Source: an uncultured Collinsella sp. (GTDB lineage: Bacteria; Actinomycetota; Coriobacteriia; Coriobacteriales; Coriobacteriaceae). Taken from it: 56,210 nucleotides of DNA. Numbering within the stretch: position 1 is the stretch's first letter; each line of letters starts with the position of its first letter. The translations under genes were made by a program, and so were the position numbers. Where the stretch lies: positions 1 to 56,210 of the forward strand of contig UQIB01000016.1 in NCBI GenBank assembly GCA_900541015.1, in the 5' to 3' direction. The notes beneath the pieces were generated by a model, which saw only the letters and a program-made list of their open reading frames with translations, made no database searches and was not told the DNA's origin. Shown piece after piece: positions 43,234 through 53,074 of the stretch.

Positions 43234-43289
43234 AATTGCACCTTTCGTTGGGGCGTTTGCGCGCCACCTTCTGAGAGCAAAGTGCGACA

Positions 43290-43295
43290 AGTATA
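43290..43295 (-). promoter_or_regulatory. Candidate -10 box of the second degV gene
   Basis: TATACT on the minus strand, 57 bases before the ATG at 43233. Confidence 0.45.
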
Positions 43296-43389
43296 GTAGA
43301 GTCGTTCCACATTACTAGCTTCAATTGTTGAATAGTCAACAGTTTGAAGTGTCGGTGTGGAAATCGTCAACTGGGGAAGAGGAATGCCG

Positions 43390-44052
43390 ATGGAGGCACT
43401 GGAGATATGCAGGCGGCCGGTCGTGCTGTTCGATTTTGACGGCACGGTGGCGGATACGGGCCGGGCGGTGATGACCTCGACGCGCAAGACGCTGGCTGCG
43501 CGCGGGTTTTCTGAAGCGCAGATGGGTGACTTGCGTCGCATGATCGGGCCGCCCCTGTGGAAGAGCTTTCACGACTTTTACGGCTTTTCCCGCGAGGAGT
43601 CGCTTGTGGTGGCCGACGAGTATCGCGCCTTTTTTGATGAGCTGGGGCCGGAAGAGTATCCCGTGTTCGACGGGATCCCCGAGTTGCTGGATGGGTTGGC
43701 CGCCCGGGGCAAGCGTATGGCCGTGGCGACGTCGCGCATGGAGGCCAAGTGCATCGACATGGTGCGTGAGCTCGGGCTTTCTCAGTTTGAGGCGGTGGTT
43801 GGCATGAATCCCCCGCAGGGTCGCGAGACCAAGGCGGATTCGGTCCGCGATGCGCTGGCGGTCCTGGGCGCGACCGCGGACGAGGCCGTGATGATTGGCG
43901 ATCGCTTTAACGATGTGGAGGGCGCGCACGCAATGGGCGTGCCGTGCATTGGCATCTATTCGGGCGCGGCGGCACCGGGGGAGCACGAGGCCGCGGGTGC
44001 TGATGCGGTGGTGCACTCGGTGGCCGAGCTTGCTAAACTTTTCGCTATCTAA
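43390..44052 (+). CDS. HAD-superfamily phosphatase (phosphoglycolate phosphatase-like)
   Basis: 220 residues with HAD motif I FDFDGTVADTG, a helical C1 cap, motif II ATSRM, the motif III Lys and motif IV IGDRFNDVEGA. The IGDR-NDV and AHAMGVPCIGIYSG parts resemble Gph/PpaX enzymes that hydrolyse small phosphate esters. The ATG at 43390 has GAAGAGG seven bases upstream; 43384 is another option. It lies 55 bases before the M20 dipeptidase on the same strand. Confidence 0.88.
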   Translation: MEALEICRRPVVLFDFDGTVADTGRAVMTSTRKTLAARGFSEAQMGDLRRMIGPPLWKSFHDFYGFSREESLVVADEYRAFFDELGPEEYPVFDGIPELLDGLAARGKRMAVATSRMEAKCIDMVRELGLSQFEAVVGMNPPQGRETKADSVRDALAVLGATADEAVMIGDRFNDVEGAHAMGVPCIGIYSGAAAPGEHEAAGADAVVHSVAELAKLFAI

Positions 44053-44106
44053 TGACGTGATGTGAGGGGCGGGCACGCTCGCCCCTCATTGGTAAGGAGG
44101 TCGTCC

Positions 44107-45543
44107 ATGAATCAGGTGGAGCAGAGCGTCGCTGAGTATGTCGACGAGGTCTGGGAAGATGTCGTCGCCGATATCGAGCAGCTGGTGAGTTATCCGTCCG
44201 TGGCCGTTGCTGCCGATGCAGAGCCCGGCGCGCCGTTTGGCCGCCCGGTCCGTGACGCGCTCGATTGCGCGCTCGGCATCGCGCGGAAGCTCGGCTACCA
44301 GACGAGCGACGACGAGGGCTATGTGGGCATTGCCGATATCCCGGGCCGCGGCGACAAGCAGCTCGCGACCATCTGCCACGTGGACGTGGTTCCCGCCGGC
44401 CCCGGTTGGAATACCGATCCGTTTGCGATGAAGCGTCGCGAGGGCTGGCTGCTCGGTCGCGGCGTTATCGACGACAAGGGTCCGGCCGTGCTGTCGCTCT
44501 ACGCCGGCGCCTATCTGCTCAAGCACGGCATTACCCCGCGCTATACCTTCCGCGCGCTGCTGGGCTGCGATGAGGAAGTGGGCATGTCCGACGTTCACCA
44601 TTATCTGGAGAACCACGCAGATCCCGACTTTCTGTTTACGCCCGATGCCGAGTTCCCGGTCTGCAATGCCGAGAAGGGCCAGTTTGGGGCGACGTTTGTG
44701 AGCTCTAGGATTGATGGAGGGCGTATTGTGTCGTGGAGCGGCGCCGAGGCGAGCAACGCCATTCCGTCGCAGTCTATCTGCGAGCTTGCGATTGCCGTCG
44801 ATGAGCTGCCGGCGCCCGTTGAGAACGCCGACCGCCTGGAGATCACGGCACTCGATAACGGACATGCGCAGATTTTCGCCCACGGCATTGGCGGTCATGC
44901 CTCGATGCCCGAGGGGACGATCAACGCCGTCGGCCTGATCGTGACGTACCTGCGCGAGGTCGAGGATGCGTTTGGCGCCCGCGGCGAGCGCCTGCTCACG
45001 CCTGCGGAGCACGAGTTCGTCAAGTTCTTGGCCTTTGTGCACGCGGATACCTATGGTCGCGGCTTGGGAATCGATGCGACGAGCCCGGCGTTTGGCCCGC
45101 TCACCTGCAACCCCGGCGTCATCCGTGTGGCGGATGGCCACATCGAGCAGGTCATCGACGTGCGTTTCCCCGACAGCACGAGCGCCGATACCATCTGCGA
45201 GCAGCTCGAGCCGCTCGTGGGCCGCTTTGGTGTAACGTATCGCGTGGGTCGCGCCAAGGTGCCGTTCTCAGTTTCGGCCGATGACCCGGCCGTGAAGGCG
45301 CTGATTGACACCTATAACGAGTTTACGGGTAAGCATGCCGAGCCTTTTGCCATGGGCGGCGGCACGTACGCGCGCAACTTTGCCCGCGCCGTCTCGTTTG
45401 GCCCTGAGGAGACCGGCCTGGAGCTGCCCGCGTGGGGCGGCCAGATGCACGGCCCCAACGAGTGTGCCAACGAGGAACAGCTCAAGCAAGCGCTCAAGAT
45501 CTATATTGTTGCGATCTTAAGGCTCAACGAGCTCGAACTTTAA
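44107..45543 (+). CDS. M20 family dipeptidase (PepV/Sapep-like)
   Basis: 478 residues. The dinuclear zinc site is complete: His91 and Asp93 in CHVDVVPAG, IDDKGP, Glu156-Glu157 in GCDEEVG, Asp in FTPDAEFP and the late His. The family hydrolyses dipeptides with an unsubstituted N-terminus, including beta-Ala and D-residues in some members. The length and the GGGTYARNF motif fit PepV/Sapep. AAGGAGG lies seven bases before the ATG. It is cytoplasmic (no signal). Together with the C69 dipeptidase at 13230 it suggests peptide-based growth. Confidence 0.93.
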   Translation: MNQVEQSVAEYVDEVWEDVVADIEQLVSYPSVAVAADAEPGAPFGRPVRDALDCALGIARKLGYQTSDDEGYVGIADIPGRGDKQLATICHVDVVPAGPGWNTDPFAMKRREGWLLGRGVIDDKGPAVLSLYAGAYLLKHGITPRYTFRALLGCDEEVGMSDVHHYLENHADPDFLFTPDAEFPVCNAEKGQFGATFVSSRIDGGRIVSWSGAEASNAIPSQSICELAIAVDELPAPVENADRLEITALDNGHAQIFAHGIGGHASMPEGTINAVGLIVTYLREVEDAFGARGERLLTPAEHEFVKFLAFVHADTYGRGLGIDATSPAFGPLTCNPGVIRVADGHIEQVIDVRFPDSTSADTICEQLEPLVGRFGVTYRVGRAKVPFSVSADDPAVKALIDTYNEFTGKHAEPFAMGGGTYARNFARAVSFGPEETGLELPAWGGQMHGPNECANEEQLKQALKIYIVAILRLNELEL

Positions 45544-45562
45544 GGTTGCGGCGTTTTGCCAA
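45544..45562 (+). repeat. Remnant of element A
   Basis: GGTTGCGGCGTTTTGCCAA right after the M20 stop codon matches the first half of the P1 hairpin of element A copy 2 with two changes, and is then cut off by hairpin B. Confidence 0.5.
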
Positions 45563-45568
45563 TCTAAG

Positions 45569-45640
45569 TTGCGGTGGAATAGTTCCTAGAATCGGCTGCC
45601 TAACAGCCAAACAGGAACTATTTCACCGCAACTTCTTTTT
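45569..45640 (+). terminator. Hairpin repeat B, copy 3, acting as terminator
   Basis: TTGCGGTGGAATAGTTCC (45569-45586) pairs with GGAACTATTTCACCGCAA (45614-45631), one G-U, and is followed by CTTCTTTTTTT. It should terminate the M20 dipeptidase transcript. Confidence 0.85.
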
Positions 45641-45838
45641 TTATCGGTGTAAAAGGCGGGCCATGCATGTCAGCTGGATTGTTATTCGTTTGTAAAGCCC
45701 TGCCGCGCTTGCGGTAAGGGTTTATCAAATGCCCGTAAGAAACCGCAGTTGGCGCGGGTGCTGCCCGGTCGGGGTCGTATCTTTCCAAACAGCAAAGCGG
45801 GCAGGGTGCCCGCGATTCGCATGTACGAAAGGAAGATC

Positions 45839-46777
45839 ATGCTCGATCAGGCTTATTCTCGTCGTCAGTTCCTCGGCCTCGCTGGTGGTCTTGCCAGCAT
45901 CGTCGGTCTCGGTCTCGTTGGCTGCGGCGGCGCAGGCGCATCCGACGCCGCCGACAAGGGTAGCGCCGCTGCTGCCGAGTCCGTCTCCGGCGAGGTGACC
46001 TACGACGGTGCCTCCTCGTTCCAGGCTCTCGTCGAGGCCGCTGCCGAGAAGTTCATGGATGCCAACCCCGACGTCTCCGTCTCCGGCTCGGGCAACGGTT
46101 CGGGCAAAGGTCTGACCGCTGTTGCCGCCGGCACCGTCACCATCGGTAACTCCGACGTCTTCGCCGAGACCAAGCTCGAGGCCGACCAGGTCAAGAACCT
46201 CGTCGACCACGAGGTCGCCGTCGTGGGCATGGGCCCCGTCGTCTCTAAGAACGTGAAGGTCGACGACCTGTCCCTCGAGCAGCTCAAGGGCATCTTCTCC
46301 GGCCAGATCACCAACTGGAAGGAGGTCGGCGGCGACGACGCCAAGATCGTCGTTCTCAACCGCAAGGCCGGTTCCGGTACCCGCGCCACCTTCGAGGCTG
46401 CCGTCTTTGGCGACGAGGCAGTCGACTTTAAGGGCGACGCCGAGCTCGACAAGTCCGGCGACGTCCAGACTCAGATGGGCAGCACCGATAACGCCATCTC
46501 CTACCTCGACTTCTCGCACTTCGATGACTCCAAGTTCAACGCCATCAAGGTCGAGGGCGTCGAGCCCAAGAGCGCAAACGTCACCGACGACTCCTTCAAG
46601 ATCTGGGCTACCGAGCACATGTACTGCTCCAAGGACGCCGACGAGGCCACCACGGCCTTCCTGGAGTTCATGCTTTCCGACGACGTCCAGGGCAAGCTCG
46701 TCGAGGAGCAGGGCTTTATCCCCGTCTCTGCCATGAAGGTCGTCAAGGACGCCAGCGGCAAGGTCTCTGCTAAATAA
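45839..46777 (+). CDS. pstS: Phosphate ABC transporter substrate-binding lipoprotein PstS
   Basis: 312 residues. A Tat-type signal SRRQFLG (7-13) is joined to a lipobox LVGC (lipidated Cys29), so it is probably exported folded and lipid-anchored. The mature part has the PstS phosphate-binding landmarks: GASSFQAL, SGSGNGSGKG, IGNSDV and NRKAGSGTRATFE. GAAAGGA lies before the ATG at 45839; upstream in-frame starts have no ribosome-binding site. A GCGGGCA/TGCCCGC hairpin (45797-45813) lies in the leader. I see no convincing PhoB-type box. First gene of pstSCAB. Confidence 0.95.
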   Translation: MLDQAYSRRQFLGLAGGLASIVGLGLVGCGGAGASDAADKGSAAAAESVSGEVTYDGASSFQALVEAAAEKFMDANPDVSVSGSGNGSGKGLTAVAAGTVTIGNSDVFAETKLEADQVKNLVDHEVAVVGMGPVVSKNVKVDDLSLEQLKGIFSGQITNWKEVGGDDAKIVVLNRKAGSGTRATFEAAVFGDEAVDFKGDAELDKSGDVQTQMGSTDNAISYLDFSHFDDSKFNAIKVEGVEPKSANVTDDSFKIWATEHMYCSKDADEATTAFLEFMLSDDVQGKLVEEQGFIPVSAMKVVKDASGKVSAK

Positions 46778-46802
46778 GTAATCGCCCCCGGAAAGGTTTG
46801 CA

Positions 46803-47711
46803 ATGGCAAAACAGCTGCCAAAGCGCGACCTTGAGAACGTGGGCCTGGGCGTCACGGGCGCGTGCGTAGCGCTCGTGACGCTTGTCGTTGCCGCGCTTAT
46901 CTTCATGGTCGCCCAAAAGGGCCTCTCGGCTTTTCTCAAGGATGGCGTTTCGGTTGTCGAGTTCTTCACCGGCACCAAGTGGGACCTGGCCAACACAGCC
47001 GAAAACGGTCTGCCCTATACCGGCGCCCTGCCCCTGATCGTCACCTCGTTTGCGGTCATGGTGCTCTCCACGCTCATCGCGCTGCCCATCGCCATCGGCT
47101 CCGCCATCTTTGCGGTCGAGATCCAACCCAAATTTGGTTCCAAGGTCTTTCAGCCGCTTATTGAGCTTTTGACCGGCATTCCCTCGGTCGTCTTTGGACT
47201 GATTGGCTTTCACGTGGTCGTCGGACTTATGAAGTCCGTTTTCCACGTGAGCACGGGTCTGGGCATCCTGCCCGGCGCCATCGTGCTGGCTGTCATGATC
47301 CTGCCGACGATGACCACCCTTTCGGTCGATGGCCTGCGCGCCGTGCCCGACGGCTACCGTCAGGGCTCGCTCGCGCTGGGCTACACCCGCTGGCAGACCA
47401 TCTGGCACGTGGTGCTCAAGTCCGCCATGCCGTCGCTCATGACTGCGGTCATCCTTGGCATGACGCGCGCCTTTGGCGAGACGCTCGCCGTGCGCATGGT
47501 CATCGGCGGCATCGAGGCCATGCCGACGTCGCTGCTGTCGCCGGCCTCGACCATCACCACCACGCTCACCACGTCCATGGCGGTCTATGCCGAGGGCTCG
47601 GCCCAGGACGATGTTCTGTGGGCGCTCGGTCTGCTGCTGATGGGCATGAGCCTCATCTTCATCTTGATCATCCATCTCATTGGCCGCAAGGGGGCGAAGG
47701 CTCGTGGCTAG
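46803..47711 (+). CDS. pstC: Phosphate ABC transporter permease PstC
   Basis: 302 residues with six membrane helices. The ABC permease EAA-type loop is seen as GYRQGSLALGYTRWQTIWHVVLKSAMPS. GGAAAGG lies about six bases before the ATG. Twenty-five bases after pstS, overlapping pstA. A periplasm-side insertion (FFTGTKWDLANTAEN) between helices 1 and 2 is typical of PstC. Confidence 0.95.
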   Translation: MAKQLPKRDLENVGLGVTGACVALVTLVVAALIFMVAQKGLSAFLKDGVSVVEFFTGTKWDLANTAENGLPYTGALPLIVTSFAVMVLSTLIALPIAIGSAIFAVEIQPKFGSKVFQPLIELLTGIPSVVFGLIGFHVVVGLMKSVFHVSTGLGILPGAIVLAVMILPTMTTLSVDGLRAVPDGYRQGSLALGYTRWQTIWHVVLKSAMPSLMTAVILGMTRAFGETLAVRMVIGGIEAMPTSLLSPASTITTTLTTSMAVYAEGSAQDDVLWALGLLLMGMSLIFILIIHLIGRKGAKARG

Positions 47712-48626
47712 CACGCGCATCCATATCGACGAGGCGAGACTCGGGCGCGTCCAAAAGCAGGACCGCATCGCCACGGGCGTGCTGACGGCAATCGTCGCCA
47801 TTGTCATGCTCATCGTTGTTTCCATGGTGGCCTACATCCTGTTCGAGGGCATCTCGACGCTGTTCCAACCGGGCTTCCTCACGCAGCCCGCGCGCGCCAA
47901 CGGAACCCAGGGCGGCGTGCTCTACCAGCTGTTCGACTCGTTCTACCTGCTGCTGATCACCCTGATCATCTCGGTGCCCATCAGCCTCGGCGGCGCGGTC
48001 TTCCTGGTTGAGTACGCGCCGGACGGCCCCGTCCGCGACATCGCCTCCACCGCCATCGAGACGCTATCCTCGCTGCCTTCCATCGTCGTCGGCATGTTCG
48101 GCTTTCTGGTGTTCTCGGTGCAGCTGGGCTGGAAGTACTCCATCATCTCCGGCGCCGTCGCGCTCACCATGTTCAACATCCCCATCCTGGTGCGCGTGAT
48201 TCAGCAGGCGCTCGAGGACGTGCCGCAGGCCCAGCGCGATGCGTGCCTGGCCATGGGCCTCACTCGCTGGGAGGCCACACTGCACATCCTGATCCCCGAG
48301 GCCATGCCCGCCATCGTGACCGGCATCGTGCTTTCGGCCGGCCGCGTCTTTGGCGAGGCCGCGGCACTGCTCTTTACCTCGGGCATGAGCTCGCCGGTGC
48401 GGCTGAACTTCTTGAGCTTTAACCTTTCGAGCCCCACCTGCGCTTGGAACGTGTTCCGCCCCGGTGAGTCGCTCGCCGTGCATATTTACAAGATCTATGG
48501 CGAGGGCAGCCCCGAGGCCCAGCAGATCGTCTGGGGCACCGCGGCGCTGTTGATGATTTGCGTGCTGCTGTTTAACGTGGTCGCCCGTATCGTGGGCAAG
48601 CAACTGGCAAGGAAGATGACGGCCGA

Positions 48627-48630
<4 letters not shown>
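47704..48630 (+). CDS. pstA: Phosphate ABC transporter permease PstA
   Basis: 308 residues with six membrane helices and the EAA loop AQRDACLAMGLTRWEATLHI. I take the GTG at 47704, overlapping the pstC stop by eight bases, with GAAGG shortly upstream. Its TGA overlaps the pstB ATG (ATGA). The GGAVFLVEYA and SSLPSIVVGMFGFLVF segments are diagnostic of PstA. Confidence 0.94.
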
Positions 48631-49499
<869 letters not shown>

Positions 49500-49555
49500 T
49501 CCGGGACATGCTTGAGGCCCGTGGCGGCCACGGTCGCCACGGGACTGATTGGAGG

Positions 49556-49592
49556 GGCGGGTCATCTCTTGCGGGAGATGGCCCGCCTTTTT
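49556..49592 (+). terminator. Terminator of the pst operon
   Basis: GGCGGGTCATCTC pairs with GAGATGGCCCGCC (one G-U), followed by TTTTT on the plus strand. Confidence 0.92.
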
Positions 49593-49608
49593 GCTCTGCG
49601 ACCGAAGC

Positions 49609-49646
49609 GACCACCACAAAGGGGACAGGCACCTTCGTGGTGGTTT
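49609..49646. repeat. Short GGGGACAGGCACC hairpin repeat
   Basis: CCACCAC and GTGGTGG flank AAAGGGGACAGGCACCTTC. Related in motif to the other GGGGAC repeats of this window. Confidence 0.5.
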
Positions 49647-49663
49647 GGGGTGGGGCTCGCTGC

Positions 49664-49669
49664 TATCAT
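49664..49669 (+). promoter_or_regulatory. Candidate -10 box of the ABC-F gene
   Basis: TATCAT preceded by TGC, 35 bases before the ATG at 49705. Confidence 0.4.
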
Positions 49670-49704
49670 GGACAACGTTGAATTTCTACGAAGGAGCAGG
49701 GCAT

Positions 49705-51564
49705 ATGGCGATTCTTTTGGGATGCGATTCCATCAGCCTAGAGTTTCCCACCAAGCATATTTTCGATAGCGTGACGCTCGGCGTGGGCGAGGGCGACCGC
49801 ATTGGTATTGTTGGTAAAAACGGCGACGGCAAGTCGACGCTGCTGAGCGTGCTCGCCGGCACGCTGGAGCCCGACGATGGCCGCGTGACGCATCGCCGCG
49901 GCACCACGATCGGTCTGCTCGGCCAAAAGGACCAACTTGTCGACACCGATACCGTGCATCATGCCGTCGTGGGCGACACTCCCGAGTATGAGTGGGCGTC
50001 GAGTCCGCGTACGCGCCAGATCCTCGCCGGTCTCATTAGCGATGTGCCCTGGGAGGGCACGGTGGGCGAGCTTTCGGGCGGTCAGCGCCGTCGCGTGGAC
50101 CTTGCGCGCCTGCTGATCGGCGACTACGACGTGCTCATGCTCGACGAGCCCACCAACCACCTGGACATGCGCACCATCAACTGGCTCGCGAGTCACTTAA
50201 AGGCCCGCTGGCAGCGCGGCCAGGGCGCCATGCTCGTGGTCACGCACGACCGCTGGTTCTTGGACGAGGTCTGCACCAGCATGTGGGAGGTCCACGACGG
50301 CCAGGTCGATCCCTTCGAGGGCGGTTACTCGGCATACATCCTGCAGCGCGTAGAGCGCGACCGCATGGCCGCCGTCACCGAGGAGCGTCGTCGCAACATG
50401 GCACGCAAGGAGCTCGCGTGGCTGAGCCGTGGCGCCCAGGCGCGCTCCACCAAGCCCAAGTTTCGCGTGGATGCCGCTCGCGAACTCATCGCCGACGTGC
50501 CGCCCGTGCGCGACGAGCTGGAGCTCAAGCGCCTGGCGGTGAGCCGCCTGGGCAAGCAGGTCATCGACGTGATCGACGTGGACGCCGGCTATGCGGATAC
50601 CGACGGCGCGCCCAAGCAGGTGCTCTCCGACGTGACCTGGCTTATCGGCGCGGGCGACCGCTATGGTCTTTTGGGTGAGAACGGTGCCGGCAAGTCCACG
50701 CTGCTCGACGTGATCCAGGGCAAGATTGAGCCCACGCGCGGCCGCGTGAAGATCGGCCAGACGGTACGTTTTGGCGTGCTATCGCAGCAGCTCGAGGAGC
50801 TCGAGCCCTACATGGGCGACACGATCCGCGAGGTGCTCAGCAACTATAAGAAGTACTACGTCATCGACGGCAAGGAGACTTCGCCCGAGAAGCTCTGCGA
50901 GCGCCTGGGCTTTACGACCCAACAGCTCTGGAGTCGTATCGGCGACCTTTCGGGCGGCCAACGCCGTCGCCTGTCGCTGCTGCTGACGATCCTGGACGAG
51001 CCCAACGTGCTTATCCTGGACGAGCCGGGCAACGACCTGGATACCGATATGCTCGCGATTGTCGAGGATCTGCTGGACGGCTGGCCCGGCACGCTGATCC
51101 TGGTGACGCACGACCGTTTCCTCATGGAGCGCGTGACCGACCAACAGTGGGCACTGCTTGACGGCCACCTGACGCATATGCCCGGCGGCGTCGATCAGTA
51201 CCTGCGCCTGTGCAACGCCACCGCCGAGGGCGAGCCCGTGGGCGCGCCGAGTGCCAAGACCGGCACGTTCGACACCGGTGCCGCAGCGGTTGCGGCCGAA
51301 AAGCCTAAGACGAGCGGGCAGCCCAACGGTCTTTCCAACGCCGAACGCCAGAAGCTCCGCCGCGAGGTGAGCTCGCTCGAGCGCAAGATGGAGACGCAGC
51401 GCGCTCGCGTGGAGGAGGCCGAGGCCGCCATGGCCCAGGTCGATCCCACCAACTACACGGCGCTGGGCGAGCAGCAGGCAAAGATCGACGAGGCCCACGC
51501 CGCCATGGACGAGCTGGAGATGGCGTGGCTCGAGGCGAGCGAAAAGCTCGAGGGCGAGGAGTAG
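49705..51564 (+). CDS. ABC-F family ATPase (Uup-like)
   Basis: 619 residues with two nucleotide-binding domains in one chain and no membrane helix, so a translation-associated ABC-F protein acting on the ribosome. First domain: GKNGDGKST (37-45), LSGGQRRRVDLA, DEPTNHLD. Second: GENGAGKST, LSGGQRRRLSLL, DEPGNDLD. Then a charged, likely coiled-coil C-terminus (RREVSSLERKMETQRARVEE) as in Uup-type members. AAGGAG lies eight bases before the ATG at 49705; an upstream frame to 49549 crosses the terminator. Whether it is housekeeping or protects from antibiotics cannot be told, but the short inter-domain linker and C-terminal extension favour housekeeping. Confidence 0.92.
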   Translation: MAILLGCDSISLEFPTKHIFDSVTLGVGEGDRIGIVGKNGDGKSTLLSVLAGTLEPDDGRVTHRRGTTIGLLGQKDQLVDTDTVHHAVVGDTPEYEWASSPRTRQILAGLISDVPWEGTVGELSGGQRRRVDLARLLIGDYDVLMLDEPTNHLDMRTINWLASHLKARWQRGQGAMLVVTHDRWFLDEVCTSMWEVHDGQVDPFEGGYSAYILQRVERDRMAAVTEERRRNMARKELAWLSRGAQARSTKPKFRVDAARELIADVPPVRDELELKRLAVSRLGKQVIDVIDVDAGYADTDGAPKQVLSDVTWLIGAGDRYGLLGENGAGKSTLLDVIQGKIEPTRGRVKIGQTVRFGVLSQQLEELEPYMGDTIREVLSNYKKYYVIDGKETSPEKLCERLGFTTQQLWSRIGDLSGGQRRRLSLLLTILDEPNVLILDEPGNDLDTDMLAIVEDLLDGWPGTLILVTHDRFLMERVTDQQWALLDGHLTHMPGGVDQYLRLCNATAEGEPVGAPSAKTGTFDTGAAAVAAEKPKTSGQPNGLSNAERQKLRREVSSLERKMETQRARVEEAEAAMAQVDPTNYTALGEQQAKIDEAHAAMDELEMAWLEASEKLEGEE

Positions 51565-51570
51565 ACGAGG

Positions 51571-52341
51571 ATGATCAAAGCTGCGTTTTTCGATATCGAC
51601 GGCACGCTGCTGAGCTTTAAGACGCACCGGATTCCGGCATCGGCGCAGCAGGTGCTCGACAGCTTTCATGAGCAGGGAATCGCGTGCGTGATTGCTACGG
51701 GTCGTCCGACCTACCAGATGCCCGATTGGCTGTTCAACTTGGGTTGGGATGCGTACATTACGCTTTCGGGCCAGCACTGCTTTGATGCCGAGGGCGTCTA
51801 CCGTAGCTGCCCGATTGACCCGGACGACGTTGCGGTGATTGTGGACCAGGTGGCGCAGGGGCGCTATGACTCGCTGTGCATGCAGGGCGAGAACTCGTTT
51901 GTGAACCGCCTGTCCGAGCGCGTGGTGACGGCTGGCAGCAACGCGGGAATCGTCTACCACGAGGAGCCGTTTGAGCATGCCTTTGACGCGCCGGTCTATC
52001 AGTTCTGTGCCTTTGTTGACCCAGTTGACGAGCACATCGTGACCGATGCCGTGTCGCATTCGCTCACCACGCGCTGGTGCGACCTGTTCTGCGACATTAT
52101 TCCGGCCAACGGCGGCAAGGACCTGGGTGTGGCGGCGACGCTGGAGCGCCTGGGCATCGACGCGAGTGAAGCGATTGCCTTTGGCGACGGCGAGAACGAA
52201 CTGTCGATGTTCTCGGCCGTGGGCACAAGTGTGGCCATGGGCAACGCGCAGGATACCGTGAAGGCCGCGGCGACCTATGTGACGACTGCCGTGGACGACG
52301 ACGGCATCTACAACGCCGCGAAGTACTTTGGACTGTTATAG
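51571..52341 (+). CDS. Cof-type HAD phosphatase
   Basis: 256 residues. FFDIDGTLLSF is motif I, IATGRPT motif II, GGKDLGVAATLERLG motif III and FGDGENELSMF motif IV, with the large C2 cap typical of Cof/YbiV enzymes acting on sugar phosphates or related metabolites. It starts six bases after the ABC-F stop, with GAGGAG overlapping the end of that gene, so the two are one operon. Confidence 0.92.
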   Translation: MIKAAFFDIDGTLLSFKTHRIPASAQQVLDSFHEQGIACVIATGRPTYQMPDWLFNLGWDAYITLSGQHCFDAEGVYRSCPIDPDDVAVIVDQVAQGRYDSLCMQGENSFVNRLSERVVTAGSNAGIVYHEEPFEHAFDAPVYQFCAFVDPVDEHIVTDAVSHSLTTRWCDLFCDIIPANGGKDLGVAATLERLGIDASEAIAFGDGENELSMFSAVGTSVAMGNAQDTVKAAATYVTTAVDDDGIYNAAKYFGLL

Positions 52342-52350
52342 CTGCGGCTC

Positions 52351-52397
52351 GGCACTTGGGGACGTTCCTTATCTGCCGGCACCGGGGGACACTCCTT
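52351..52397. repeat. 47-bp GGGGAC repeat, copy 3
   Basis: GGCACTTGGGGACGTTCCTT then TGCCGGCACC and GGGGGACACTCCTT; 42 or more of 47 bases equal copy 1 at 36618. Its 3' part contributes to a terminator. Confidence 0.75.
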
Positions 52398-52422
52398 GCG
52401 GGGCGTCCCCATTTTGTTTTCG
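52386..52422 (+). terminator. Terminator formed from a GGGGAC repeat
   Basis: GGGGAC pairs with GTCCCC, followed by ATTTTGTTTT. It would end the ABC-F/HAD transcript. Confidence 0.6.
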
Positions 52423-52444
52423 TCCCGCACGTTTTGTGAAACAC

Positions 52445-52496
52445 GGCTAACTTTTAGGCAAAGTAGTAAGACATGGGCAACTTTTGCGGTAAAGTA
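52445..52496 (+). promoter_or_regulatory. Two candidate operators upstream of the DtxR-like gene
   Basis: ACTTT-TAGGC-AAAGT (about 52450-52464) and ACTTT-TGCGGT-AAAGT (about 52480-52495) are two similar palindromes in direct repeat, spaced by about 30 bases, ending some 55 bases before the start codon. They may be autoregulatory sites. Confidence 0.5.
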
Positions 52497-52548
52497 AGCT
52501 GTGAAAAGTATCCAAAGGCTAACTAGCAATCATCGCGAAAGGCGGCCC

Positions 52549-52938
52549 ATGGCCCTACGTGAATCCGGAGAAGACTATCTCGAATCGATCTACGTTCTGT
52601 CGGAACGTCAGGGCATCGTGCGCTCGATCGACGTTGCGGAGTACCTCGGCGTAACCAAGGCGAGCGTTTCCAAGGCCATGGCGACGCTGGAAAGCAACGG
52701 CTATGTCGAAATGGGCAAACGAGATGTTCATCTGACAGAGCGCGGTCTGGAGGTCGCGCGCCAAATGTGGGAGCGCCACTGCTTTTTCGTGGGGCTTTTG
52801 GAGGATGCAGGCGTATCGGCCGAGGTGGCGTCGCAAGAGGGCTGCCACATGGAGCACTGCCTGAGCGAGGAGAGCTTTGAGAAGCTAAGATCGATGCTGG
52901 GACGGGAAGATGTGGCGGGTCCAACAACGGAAGCCTAA
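52549..52938 (+). CDS. DtxR/MntR family metal-dependent repressor
   Basis: 129 residues. A winged-helix DNA-binding domain (ESGEDYLESIYVLSERQG, then SIDVAEYLGVTKASVSKAMATL) is followed by a short metal-binding dimerisation domain with HLTERG and EGCHMEHCLSEESFEKL, the usual Cys/Glu/His ligand cluster. There is no SH3-like third domain, so it is closer to MntR than DtxR. Manganese or iron is the probable signal. GAAAGG lies before the ATG at 52549; an in-frame GTG at 52501 is less likely. Two matching palindromes lie upstream. No metal transporter is adjacent, so targets may be elsewhere. Confidence 0.88.
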   Translation: MALRESGEDYLESIYVLSERQGIVRSIDVAEYLGVTKASVSKAMATLESNGYVEMGKRDVHLTERGLEVARQMWERHCFFVGLLEDAGVSAEVASQEGCHMEHCLSEESFEKLRSMLGREDVAGPTTEA

Positions 52939-53074
52939 CTGACCCACAGTGGCGCGGAGTTCACGCAAAGCGCGAACCAGCGACCGGGACCAGCGGCCCT
53001 TTCGGCCAAGTCCATTTCAGCTAAGGAACCCCGCCAGCAAGCGATGCCCAAGAACCGCCAGCTGTGTCAATGCA

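Noticed and set aside
45665..45760. Pho box upstream of pstS
   Set aside because: Only single weak half-site likenesses such as CATGTCAGCTG; no repeated pattern.
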